From Gammaproteobacteria bacterium (GTDB lineage: Bacteria; Pseudomonadota; Gammaproteobacteria; Steroidobacterales; Steroidobacteraceae): a stretch of 16,778 bases of DNA. The position numbers and the translations under genes are program-made. Each line of letters opens with the position of its first letter. Position 1 is the first letter of the stretch. Of this stretch, positions 8,563 to 15,466 are shown piece after piece. Under the pieces are notes generated by a model. The model saw only the letters and a program-made list of their open reading frames with translations, had not been told where the DNA came from and did no database searches. The stretch spans positions 1 through 16,778 of the forward strand of contig JADLDF010000016.1 of assembly GCA_020846815.1 (NCBI GenBank). Reading direction: 5' to 3'.

Positions 8563-8802
8563 CTACGGTCGCGCTCTGGATGGCCGTCGCACCAGGCCCA
8601 TCGCCAGCGCCGTGCCCACCAGCACGACGGCGGAGCCGAGCAGCAGCATGCCGGTCAACGGCTCACCGAGCAGGGCCGCGCCCCAGAGCACGCCGATCAG
8701 CGCCACCGGTCCGAAGGCCGGCGCCGCGACGCGCAGCATCGGGAAGGCCCCGCCCCAGATCGCGCCGATCAGGAGCATGTCGAGGACATCGCGGGGTGTC
8801 AT
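8563..8802 (-). pseudogene. Remnant of an EamA/DMT-family transporter with the centre deleted
   Basis: An open frame of 79 codons. Residues 9-36 look like the first helix of an EamA (drug/metabolite transporter) protein, including the family's W-G-x-x-F turn (LLIGAIWGGAFPMLRVAAPAF). Residues 38-70 look like the very end of such a protein, with the typical L-W-G-A-x-x-L-G-E-P-L-T segment and a final helix. A complete member has about 290-300 residues and ten helices, so about 200 residues appear to be missing in frame, with the join near residues 36-38 (about 8690-8700). The ATG overlaps the stop of the upstream beta-lactamase-fold gene as ATGA, so it was, and may still be, translated with it. 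A functional two-helix protein cannot be excluded, but deletion of a normal gene is the simpler reading. Confidence 0.7.
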
Positions 8803-10052
8803 CGCGGCGCGGGCGCTCCGCTTCGCAGACCTCGCAGCAGCGTGTTCGGCAGCACCGATCCGTCCCAGCCGGGTGCGCTGCGACCGAGACGCACGATCAC
8901 GAGCTGCTGCGCGGGAAAGGCCCAGACGCTGCCGCCCCCGGCTTCCATCCAGATCACGTCGTCGGTGAGGAAATCCTCGCCGTGACGCACCCCGAACCCG
9001 GACCCCGGCTGATACTCGCGCAGGCCGCGCGTCGCGCGACCGCTCCAGACCTGCAGGCCGTGGCGCGGGTTGACGTTGGAGGTCGCGGTGGCGAGCTGCC
9101 CCACCCAGCCGCGCGGCAGCACCTGGCGCCCGTCGATGGCGCCGTCGCCGGCCAGCAGCGTGCCGAGCCGCAGCCAGTCGCGCGGTGCGGCGCGAAAGCA
9201 GCAGTGCAGCGCCGGCATGCCGCTGGCGCGGTCCATGTAGAACTCACCGACACCGGCACCGAGCGGCTCCCAGACCACTTGCGCGAACCAGCGCTCGAAC
9301 GGCATGCCGGTGGCGCGCTCGAGGATCAGTGCGAGCAGCTGCGCATTGACGCCGGCCTGCGCGAAGCGCGTGCCCGGCGCATGGGCCAGCTCGAACGACA
9401 GCGCGGTCGCGCCGGAATCGTTGCCGAACGCGAACCGCGCGTGGCGGTCGGCCCAGATGCGCACGACCGAGACGGCGCGTTCGAGCGCGCCGGCGCCGGG
9501 CAACGGCAGAGGCAGGGCGGACGCGGCCTCCTCGAGTCCCGAGACGTTCTGCAACAGCTGACGGATCGTGATCGTGCCGCGCGGGTCGTCGCGCCACTCG
9601 TCGAGCCACTTCGAAGCCGGATCATCGAGCGCCAGCAGGCCGCGATCGACCGCCGCGCCGTAGGCGAGACCGACCAGCGAGCGGCTCATCGCCTGGCCGG
9701 GGAACGGCGCATCCGCGGTCTGTCCGTCCCAATAGCGCTCGAGCACCAGCCGTCCGCGGTGCAGCACGAGCAGTGCCCGCGTCGCGTGCTCGCCAGCCCA
9801 GCGCCCGGCGGCCTCGAGTGCGGCCGGATCGATCGTCCCGCCGCCCGTCGGGAAGGTCGCGCCACGGCCGCCGCCATCGATGCGCGCCAGAGGCACCGGG
9901 AAGGAGCCGGGCCATTCAGCCGCATCGGCCATGCGCGTCACCGCGATCACGCGCCGCAGATAGGGCCAGTCGGCCGCGACCGTACCGGCCAGCGCCGCGA
10001 GCAGCACCAGCAGCACCATGGTGACGACGAGCATCACCCTGCGGAACGTCAT
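8799..10052 (-). CDS. Membrane-anchored class C beta-lactamase-fold protein, catalytic motifs apparently lost
   Basis: Protein of 417 aa with an N-terminal helix (residues 5-24), so probably held in the inner membrane facing the periplasm. The body follows the serine hydrolase/class C beta-lactamase pattern (COG1680-like): LLVLHRGRLVLERYW, then the active-site helix followed by LLALDDPASKW, TIRQLLQNVSGL, APGTRF...NAQLLALILERATG, and the final strand QQLVIVRLG. The usual S-x-x-K reads A121-M-S-R124, and the usual Tyr after PGTRF is Q232, so three key residues seem replaced. It may be a pseudoenzyme or a binding protein. The start at 10052 is chosen over an upstream in-frame ATG at 10139 because it has GAGAGGG 4 nt upstream and begins directly with the membrane anchor. 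It overlaps the DMT remnant by 4 bp and is divergent from glgA. Confidence 0.85.
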   Translation of the reverse strand: MTFRRVMLVVTMVLLVLLAALAGTVAADWPYLRRVIAVTRMADAAEWPGSFPVPLARIDGGGRGATFPTGGGTIDPAALEAAGRWAGEHATRALLVLHRGRLVLERYWDGQTADAPFPGQAMSRSLVGLAYGAAVDRGLLALDDPASKWLDEWRDDPRGTITIRQLLQNVSGLEEAASALPLPLPGAGALERAVSVVRIWADRHARFAFGNDSGATALSFELAHAPGTRFAQAGVNAQLLALILERATGMPFERWFAQVVWEPLGAGVGEFYMDRASGMPALHCCFRAAPRDWLRLGTLLAGDGAIDGRQVLPRGWVGQLATATSNVNPRHGLQVWSGRATRGLREYQPGSGFGVRHGEDFLTDDVIWMEAGGGSVWAFPAQQLVIVRLGRSAPGWDGSVLPNTLLRGLRSGAPAPR

Positions 10053-10096
10053 CGGGCCCTCTCGATCGCGACGGCACGGCCACCGGAAAGGCGCGC

Positions 10097-10102
10097 ATGA
10101 TA
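10097..10102 (-). promoter_or_regulatory. Candidate -10 element for the beta-lactamase-fold gene
   Basis: The minus strand reads TATCAT (5 of 6 to TATAAT). A start site about 7 nt on would leave a leader of roughly 38 nt carrying GAGAGGG just before the ATG at 10052. The -35 position would fall in the 20-bp palindrome and has no TTGACA-like match. Confidence 0.35.
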
Positions 10103-10115
10103 GCGCGACCGGCGT

Positions 10116-10135
10116 CGCGCGACGGCCGTCGCGCG
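10116..10135. repeat. 20-bp perfect palindrome in the divergent spacer before glgA
   Basis: CGCGCGACGGCCGTCGCGCG is its own reverse complement and lies midway between the two divergent start codons. It covers the -35 positions expected for both the leftward TATCAT and the rightward TACACT hexamers. Placement suits an operator for a dimeric regulator acting on both promoters, but a GC-rich genome can produce such palindromes by chance. Confidence 0.5.
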
Positions 10136-10145
10136 GCACCGCGTG

Positions 10146-10151
10146 TACACT
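10146..10151 (+). promoter_or_regulatory. Candidate -10 element for glgA (possible leaderless transcript)
   Basis: TACACT (4 of 6 to TATAAT) ends 7 nt before the glgA ATG, and there is no Shine-Dalgarno in between or upstream. A start site at normal distance falls at the A of ATG. No -35 match is seen; the palindrome occupies that position. Confidence 0.35.
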
Positions 10152-10158
10152 CGCCGCG

Positions 10159-11631
10159 ATGCCTCACTCCATCTGCATGCTGGCCTCCGAGGCCACGCCT
10201 TTCGCGAAGACCGGCGGCCTCGCGGACGTCGCCGGCGCGCTCACCCGGCATCTGCACGCCGCGGGTCACGACGTGCGGCTGGTGATGCCGCTCTACTCGC
10301 AGATCGACCGCGCGGCGCACGGCATCGAGCCGGTCGAGGGCTACACCGATCTGCCGCTCGAATTCGGGCCGCACCGCTACCGCTGGTCGCTGCACGGCGC
10401 GCCGCTGCCGCGCAGCGGCGCTCGCGCCTGGTTCATCGACATCCCCGTGCTCTATTCGCGCGGCGCGCTCTACGGCAATGCACCCGACGAGCACCTGCGC
10501 TTCATCGCGCTGACGCGCGCGGCGCTCGAGCTCTGCCAGCGCTGGGGCTGGGCACCGCAGGTGCTCCACTGCAACGACTGGCACACGGCGTTCGCGCCGC
10601 TGCTGCTGCGCACCGCCTACGCCTGGGACCGGCTGTTCGATCCCGTGCGCACCGTGCTCACGATCCACAACATCGGCTATCAGGGCGAGTTCGCCGCCGC
10701 CCAGGTGCCGGATCTCGGCATCGGTCCGCCCGACACCGCGCGGCTGCACCAGGACGACCTGCGCGCCGGCAAGGTCAACGCGCTGAAGCACGGCATCCTC
10801 TACGCCGACGCGATCACCACCGTCAGCCCGACCTACGCGCGCGAGATCATGACCCCGCAGTACGGCATGGGCCTCGAACACGTGCTGCGCCAGCGTGCCG
10901 CGCAGCTGCGCGGCATCCTCAACGGCGTCGACTACGAGGACTGGGACCCGCGCCACGACCGCTTCCTGCCGCGGCACTTCGACGCCGGTTCGCTGCAGGT
11001 GAAGGCCGCGCTGAAGCACGAGCTGATGTCGCGCCTGCGCCTAGAGCGCCGCGAGGCCACGACCCTGTTCGGCATCGTCAGCCGCTTCACGCCGCAGAAG
11101 GGCCTGGACCTGCTGTTCGACACCCTGCCCGCGCTGCTCGGCGAGCGCGACCTGGCGCTGGTCGCACTCGGCAACGGCGACGCGCGCTACGAGGTCTTCT
11201 TCGAAGGGCTGCAGTCCCGCTTCGCTGGCCGCGTCGTCTACCACCGCGGCTACAGCGACGAGCTCGCCCACTGGATCGAGGCGGCGTCCGACGTCTTCCT
11301 GATGCCCTCGCTGTACGAGCCCTGCGGTCTCAACCAGATGTATTCGCTGCGCTACGGCACGATCCCGATCGTGCGCCGCACCGGCGGCCTCGCCGACTCG
11401 GTGCGCATGTTCGACCCTGCGACCGGCACCGGTACCGGCATCGTGTTCAACGATTTCGACGCGCCGGCGATGTCCTGGGCGATGCGCACCGCGCTCGACC
11501 TGCACGCGCAGCCGGCGCTCTGGTCGCGCCTGGTGCACAACGCTATGGCCGAGGATTTTTCCTGGACGCGCCAGGTGCGCGAATACGAGGCGCTCTACGC
11601 GGAACTGACGGGAGCGTCGTCCCGCGTCTGA
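10159..11631 (+). CDS. glgA: Glycogen synthase GlgA (ADP-glucose dependent, GT5)
   Basis: Transfers glucose from ADP-glucose to the non-reducing end of alpha-1,4-glucan in the cytosol. 490 aa, full length for bacterial GlgA. The N-terminal Rossmann domain has the ADP-glucose site K17-T-G-G-L-A-D-V. N139-D-W-H142 carries the conserved His, and TIHNIGYQGEF (168-178) is family-typical. The C-terminal domain has SRFTPQKGLDLL (308-319) and the active-site Glu in Y386-E-P-C-G-L-N-Q-M-Y-S-L-R-Y-G, followed by RRTGGLADSV. The ATG at 10159 is chosen because the conserved N-terminus begins there; the frame is open further upstream but encodes no GlgA-like sequence. glgA is the only plus-strand gene, and its stop lies 9 bp from the end of the convergent lipoprotein gene. 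The rest of the glycogen genes are on the other strand. Confidence 0.97.
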   Translation: MPHSICMLASEATPFAKTGGLADVAGALTRHLHAAGHDVRLVMPLYSQIDRAAHGIEPVEGYTDLPLEFGPHRYRWSLHGAPLPRSGARAWFIDIPVLYSRGALYGNAPDEHLRFIALTRAALELCQRWGWAPQVLHCNDWHTAFAPLLLRTAYAWDRLFDPVRTVLTIHNIGYQGEFAAAQVPDLGIGPPDTARLHQDDLRAGKVNALKHGILYADAITTVSPTYAREIMTPQYGMGLEHVLRQRAAQLRGILNGVDYEDWDPRHDRFLPRHFDAGSLQVKAALKHELMSRLRLERREATTLFGIVSRFTPQKGLDLLFDTLPALLGERDLALVALGNGDARYEVFFEGLQSRFAGRVVYHRGYSDELAHWIEAASDVFLMPSLYEPCGLNQMYSLRYGTIPIVRRTGGLADSVRMFDPATGTGTGIVFNDFDAPAMSWAMRTALDLHAQPALWSRLVHNAMAEDFSWTRQVREYEALYAELTGASSRV

Positions 11632-11640
11632 CCGCGCCGC

Positions 11641-12111
11641 TCAGCGCAGCTGCAGGCTGCCGCGCTCCTCGAACGGGATCGAACGCAGCACACCGGTCGC
11701 GAGCGACACCTTGCCGACGATGCGGTAATCGATCGCATCGGGCTTGCGCCCGGCCTCGCGCGCACGGGTGGCGAGCCGCATCAGCGTGCCGGCCATGTTC
11801 GCCGTCACGTTCATGTCGAACTCCGCCTCGCCGAAACGCGGCACGGTGAAGCTGCTGCCCGAGATGCCGCTCCCGAACTCCTCGCCACCGACCTCGATGG
11901 TGTAGGTGATGCCCTTGACGGCGAGCTCGCGGTCGTTCGGGTTCTCGACCTTGATGCGCGCCCGCAGGCGCTGCTCGAACAGGTCGCCCCTGACGAGCTC
12001 GACGTTGACGATCGAGAGCTTCGGGGTCTCGAGCTTCGGCGCGAACGCGGTGCAGCCCGCGAGGCCGGTCACGGCCAGACCGAGGACGCAGGACTTCGTG
12101 AGGGTGCCCAT
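11641..12111 (-). CDS. Small lipoprotein with an LEA14-type (LEA_2) domain
   Basis: 156 aa. The N-terminus is a lipoprotein signal (KSCVLGLAVTGLAGC) with lipobox L-A-G-C and lipidated cysteine C20, so the mature protein is probably tethered on the periplasmic side of a membrane. The rest resembles the LEA14 / water-stress type 2 fold: LSIVNVELVRGDLFEQRLRARIKVENPNDRELAVKGITYTIEVGG, with the characteristic 'V-x-N-P-N' strand at about 55-59 and an Ig-like beta pattern after it. Such proteins occur widely in proteobacteria with no assigned reaction. The ATG at 12111 has TATCCT 6 nt upstream and no Shine-Dalgarno. It follows malQ on the same strand after a 230-bp gap and ends 9 bp from the glgA stop, so a link with glycogen metabolism is by location only. 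Confidence 0.85.
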   Translation of the reverse strand: MGTLTKSCVLGLAVTGLAGCTAFAPKLETPKLSIVNVELVRGDLFEQRLRARIKVENPNDRELAVKGITYTIEVGGEEFGSGISGSSFTVPRFGEAEFDMNVTANMAGTLMRLATRAREAGRKPDAIDYRIVGKVSLATGVLRSIPFEERGSLQLR

Positions 12112-12117
12112 GAGTGC

Positions 12118-12123
12118 AGGATA
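12118..12123 (-). promoter_or_regulatory. Candidate -10 element for the LEA14-type lipoprotein gene
   Basis: TATCCT on the minus strand (4 of 6) is followed by 6 nt and the ATG. An overlapping alternative is TAGTAT 3 bp further upstream. No -35 match is evident, and a start here would make the mRNA leaderless. Confidence 0.28.
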
Positions 12124-12135
12124 CTAACAAACGAG

Positions 12136-12170
12136 CCTGAACGACGGCTGCGCGGCATTGCGCCTTCAGG
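12136..12170. repeat. Nested inverted repeat upstream of the lipoprotein gene
   Basis: CCTGAA (12136-12141) pairs with TTCAGG (12165-12170), and inside them GCGC (12150-12153) pairs with GCGC (12160-12163). It lies in the 230-bp spacer between the malQ stop and the lipoprotein start. It could be an operator or a weak transcript end for malQ; no T-run follows. The remainder of the spacer shows nothing I can support. Confidence 0.25.
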
Positions 12171-12341
12171 GACCGTCTTCGGATCAGGAGGCGAACGCCA
12201 CGAGGCGGCAACACTGCGCCGGGCATGCGAGCGGGCAGCTTTCGTGCGTCGTCGTGCGGCAACGCCGGCGCATCGCATTCGCGGAAACTCGGCGAATCCA
12301 GAGTCGTCGCCACGCGACAGACCGGGGTGGGCGGCGCGGGT

Positions 12342-13724
12342 TCAGACGCGCCCGTAAGTCTGGTTGAGCCGCGCGAACCACTCCGCCCGATCGGCGGCCA
12401 GCGCCCACCCCGGCATCTGCCAGCGCCAGTTGCCGCTGCTCGTGCCCGGCGTGTTGAAACGCGCCTCGCTGCCGAGCTCCAGCAGATCCTGCATCGGCAG
12501 CACCGCGAGCCGCGCGACCGAGCCGAGCGTCGCGCGGTGCAGCGCAGTCGGCACTTCGGACAGCGGCGCGCGCAGGTAGAAGCCGACGCGCTCGCGGGCC
12601 GCCGCGTCGAGGCCCGCGAGCCAGCCGCGCAGCGTGTCGTTGTCGTGCGTGCCGGTGTAGACCACGCCGTCGGGCGCATGCATGTGCGGCAGATGCGGAT
12701 TCGCCGCGTTGCCATCGAAAGCGAACTGCAGCACGTGCATGCCCGGCAGCGCGAAGCGGCGGCGCAGCGCCTCGACTGCGGGCGTGATCTCGCCCAGATC
12801 CTCGGCGACCAGCGGCAGGTCCGGCACGTCGCGCCGCAGCGCCGCGAGCAGCGCGTTTCCGGGCGTCGGCAGCCACTGCCCCTCGCGCGCGCTCGCGGCA
12901 CCGGCCGGCACGGCCCAGTGCGACTCGAGACCGCGGAAGTGATCGATGCGTACGAGGTCGAAGCGCTCGAGCTGGTGGCGCAGCCTGCGCCGCCAGTGTG
13001 CGAAGCCGTCGCGCTGCATCTGCGCCCAGTCGTACAGCGGATTGCCCCAGAGCTGGCCGTCTACGGCGAAGTAGTCCGGCGGCACGCCGGCCAGCAGCGT
13101 CGCGCGCCCGGCGGCATCCAGCCGAAACTGCTCCCGGTGCGCCCAGGTCTCGAAGGCATCCGGTGCGACGTAGATCGGCACGTCGCCGAACAGGCGCACG
13201 CCGCGCGCATGCGCATGCTCGCGCAGCGCCGACCACTGCAGGTCGAACGCGAACTGTCTCGAGCGCTCGGCCTCGATCGCCGTCGCATGCGCGGCACGCG
13301 CGGCGGCGAGCGCGCGCGGCTCGCGGTCGCGCAGTGCCCCTGGCCAGTCCTGCCACGGCGCGTCCGCGTGCTGCGCGCGCAGCGCGACGAACAGCGCCCA
13401 GTCGTCCAGCCAGTCGGCGCTGCGCTCGAGGAACTCCTGCCAGCGCGGGCCGCGCGGCGCAGGCAAGGCTCCAGGGTCGAGGAAGCCCTCGTGGCCCGCG
13501 CAATCCGAGCTCAGCCAGTACGGCGAACCATCGGGACCCGTCGGCCCGACCGGCAGCATCTGCCAGACGCTGAAGCCGGCGGAGGCGATCCAGTCGACGA
13601 AGCGCCGCGCCGGCGCGCCGAGCGCGCCCGGGCCGAGCGCCGAGAGATGCAGCAGCACGCCCGCGCGCCGCCGGTCGAGCACCGGCAGCCGCATCGGCGC
13701 GACCGCCGGCTTCTCACCCGGCAT
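12342..13724 (-). CDS. malQ: 4-alpha-glucanotransferase (amylomaltase, GH77)
   Basis: Transfers alpha-1,4-glucan segments between maltodextrins in the cytosol, recycling short chains from glycogen. 460 aa, a compact form without the N-terminal extension of E. coli-type MalQ. The catalytic set is present: nucleophile D261 in R-I-D-H-F-R-G, acid/base E308 in V-A-E-D-L-G and D361 in T-H-D-N-D-T. Other family signatures are FGDVPIYVAPDAFETWAHRE (179-198), AGVPPDYFAVDGQLWGNPLY (212-231) and EARFNTPGTSSGNWRW (420-435). The N-terminal block S-P-Y-W-L-S-S-D-C-A-G-H-E-G differs from the common SPYQ...SAFAGN. The ATG at 13724 lies inside the GH57 gene, giving an 11-bp overlap; a second ATG at 13694 is possible. 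No clear Shine-Dalgarno is seen, which with the overlap suggests coupled translation. Confidence 0.95.
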   Translation of the reverse strand: MPGEKPAVAPMRLPVLDRRRAGVLLHLSALGPGALGAPARRFVDWIASAGFSVWQMLPVGPTGPDGSPYWLSSDCAGHEGFLDPGALPAPRGPRWQEFLERSADWLDDWALFVALRAQHADAPWQDWPGALRDREPRALAAARAAHATAIEAERSRQFAFDLQWSALREHAHARGVRLFGDVPIYVAPDAFETWAHREQFRLDAAGRATLLAGVPPDYFAVDGQLWGNPLYDWAQMQRDGFAHWRRRLRHQLERFDLVRIDHFRGLESHWAVPAGAASAREGQWLPTPGNALLAALRRDVPDLPLVAEDLGEITPAVEALRRRFALPGMHVLQFAFDGNAANPHLPHMHAPDGVVYTGTHDNDTLRGWLAGLDAAARERVGFYLRAPLSEVPTALHRATLGSVARLAVLPMQDLLELGSEARFNTPGTSSGNWRWQMPGWALAADRAEWFARLNQTYGRV

Positions 13725-15399
13725 TCGCGCGGCGCATCGTGCCGCCGTGCTCGGGCGCGCCGTGGCCGACCGACAGCGGCTGCTGCAGGGTCGCGGGCGG
13801 CTCGAGCTTCAGCAGGCGGTAGAGGTTGGTGAGCTGCCGGCGGTACAGCCGGTCGAACTGCGCGACCGCATCGGCGGGGTTGTAATCGCCGAACCACCAG
13901 AACCAGTCCGAGCTCTCGCAGAGCGCGAGCTGGCGTTCCGCGGCCGCGGCCTGCGCCTCGTCGAGCGAGCCCTCGACGACCACGCGGTCGAACGCGAGCT
14001 TGGCGTCGCAGAGCAGGTCCCAGCCGGCATTCTTGGCCGCATCGCCCATCCAGGTGACGAGCGAGCCGTGCACCCAGCTGCCGGCGACGACGTGCGGCAG
14101 CGGCTCCGCCCGCGGCGAGCGCTCCAGGTAGCGCGACAGCGTCGTCAGCTCGAGGCGCGGATGCGCGGCGAGCGCGGCGTACATGCCGCGCAGGAAGTAG
14201 TAGCCGTTGAACGGGTAATGCTCCCAGGCGTTCTCGCCGTCGAGCGCCACCAGCAGCACGCGGTCGGGATCGTGCTCGTAGTGTTCCGCGAGCCGCGCGA
14301 TCTCGCCGGCGAAGTTCGCCGCCGCGTCGTCGCCGTGCCAGGTGGCGTATTCGAAGCCGATCGCATCGGACAGCCCGTCGTGGCGGAAGAAGCAGGTGAG
14401 CTGCTGGCCGGGCATGCGGTAGGGCGCGTCGCGCCGCACCGGGCCGTTCGGCTGCGCGGCCAGGCTGTTCTGCAGCACGTTGCCGCTGGTCGCGGCCCAG
14501 CGCAGCCCGAAGCGGTCGATGAGCGCGAGCGCAGCGTCGCTGACCGCGCCCTCGGACGGCCAGCAGCCGCCGGGCGCGAAGCCGAAGACCTCGGTGAACA
14601 CGCGGATCGCCTCGGCCATGTGCCAGGTGGCGCGGTCGTCGCCGCCGGGATACTCCGCATGCCGTGGCAGCGCGGCGCCCGGCTGCGACTCGCGCGCGGC
14701 GCCGAAGTCGAACAGCAGCGGCAGGATCGGGTGGCCGTAGGGCGTGACCGAGAGCTCGATGCGGCCCGCGGTCGCGAGCGCCCGGTAGCGCGGCACGATG
14801 CCGGCGAGCACTTCGGCGACCAGGCCGAGCAGCTTGCGGCGCTGCGCCGGCACATAGCCGCGTCCCTGGCGGATCAGGTCCTGGGCGCGCGTGTCGGCGC
14901 GCCGCACCGTCTCGCCGAGCCAGGCGAGGTGGTACCAGGTCGCGAGGTCCCAGATCATCTGGTCGGAAGCCCAACCGATCCGTTCCGGCGAGGCCAGCGA
15001 CTCGGCGATCCGCGCCACCTCGGCGAAGCCCTCGAAACGCTCGACGAGGTGAGTGCGATGCGCGCGCAGCAGCGACTTGACCAGCTCCAGGCGTGCCTCG
15101 CCGCCGGCCGGCAGCGGCGCCTCGGTCAGCGTCGCGAGCACGCGATCGCGCACCGCCGTGCCGCTGCGCAGGTGCTGATCGACGCGCTGCGCATACTCGC
15201 GCAGCTGCTCGAGCAGCACGGGCGTGAAGTTCACGACCGCGCGGGCGGCCGGGTTCTCCTCGAGATGCGCCGCCATGTCGGAGTAGTCCTTGAGCGCGTG
15301 CAGATAGGTCCAGGGCAGCACGTACTCGCCCGTCAGCGCGTCGCGGTACTGCGGCTGGTGCATGTGCCACATCAGCACAACGGGCAGGCGTGAAGTCAT
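13714..15399 (-). CDS. GH57 family glycoside hydrolase (alpha-amylase / glucanotransferase-like)
   Basis: 561 aa, no signal peptide, so cytosolic. Family GH57 retaining enzyme acting on alpha-glucans. The first conserved block is W11-H-M-H-Q-P-Q-Y18; a second is Y221-G-H-P. The likely nucleophile is E283 in G-C-W-P-S-E-G-A-V and the likely acid/base D387 in A-L-D-G-E-N-A-W. The C-terminal S-S-D-W-F-W-W-F-G-D (496-505) is typical of the COG1449 alpha-amylase/alpha-mannosidase-like branch. The ATG at 15399 is chosen because the HMHQPQY block must be near the N-terminus; GGAG lies 10 nt upstream. The frame is open for a further 50 codons upstream but those overlap the glgC end and look unlike protein. 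It lies between glgC (67 bp) and malQ (11-bp overlap), which suggests work on glycogen or maltodextrin. Whether it is an amylase, a glucanotransferase or a branching enzyme cannot be decided from sequence. Confidence 0.93.
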   Translation of the reverse strand: MTSRLPVVLMWHMHQPQYRDALTGEYVLPWTYLHALKDYSDMAAHLEENPAARAVVNFTPVLLEQLREYAQRVDQHLRSGTAVRDRVLATLTEAPLPAGGEARLELVKSLLRAHRTHLVERFEGFAEVARIAESLASPERIGWASDQMIWDLATWYHLAWLGETVRRADTRAQDLIRQGRGYVPAQRRKLLGLVAEVLAGIVPRYRALATAGRIELSVTPYGHPILPLLFDFGAARESQPGAALPRHAEYPGGDDRATWHMAEAIRVFTEVFGFAPGGCWPSEGAVSDAALALIDRFGLRWAATSGNVLQNSLAAQPNGPVRRDAPYRMPGQQLTCFFRHDGLSDAIGFEYATWHGDDAAANFAGEIARLAEHYEHDPDRVLLVALDGENAWEHYPFNGYYFLRGMYAALAAHPRLELTTLSRYLERSPRAEPLPHVVAGSWVHGSLVTWMGDAAKNAGWDLLCDAKLAFDRVVVEGSLDEAQAAAAERQLALCESSDWFWWFGDYNPADAVAQFDRLYRRQLTNLYRLLKLEPPATLQQPLSVGHGAPEHGGTMRRANAG

Positions 15400-15466
15400 C
15401 GGGGCGGAACTCCGGGGATCGGGCGCGCGAAAACCAGCGTGCGGGGCGGGCGGAAGGACGCGTGCG

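Noticed and set aside
10053..10139. Extended start (10139) for the beta-lactamase-fold gene
   Set aside because: The ATG at 10052 has GAGAGGG just upstream and begins with the membrane anchor; the 29 extra residues are Arg/Pro-rich and would hide the signal anchor.
10018..10158. N-terminal extension of glgA from the upstream ATG at 10018
   Set aside because: The 47 extra residues overlap the divergent gene's start, are Arg-rich and unlike GlgA; the conserved N-terminus begins at 10159.
11644..11665. Hairpin GCGCAGC...GCTGCCGC just past the glgA stop as a terminator
   Set aside because: The stem has a bulge, lies within the lipoprotein coding region and no T-run follows; not enough to call a terminator.
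12184..13503. Second minus-strand frame over malQ and the spacer 12112-12341
   Set aside because: Out-of-frame shadow of malQ, Arg/Ala-rich, without motifs; it does not supply a gene for the 230-bp spacer.
13747..15393. Plus-strand open frame of 548 codons opposite the GH57 gene
   Set aside because: Arg/Val/Glu-rich antisense shadow; the GH57 catalytic blocks on the other strand fix the true coding frame.
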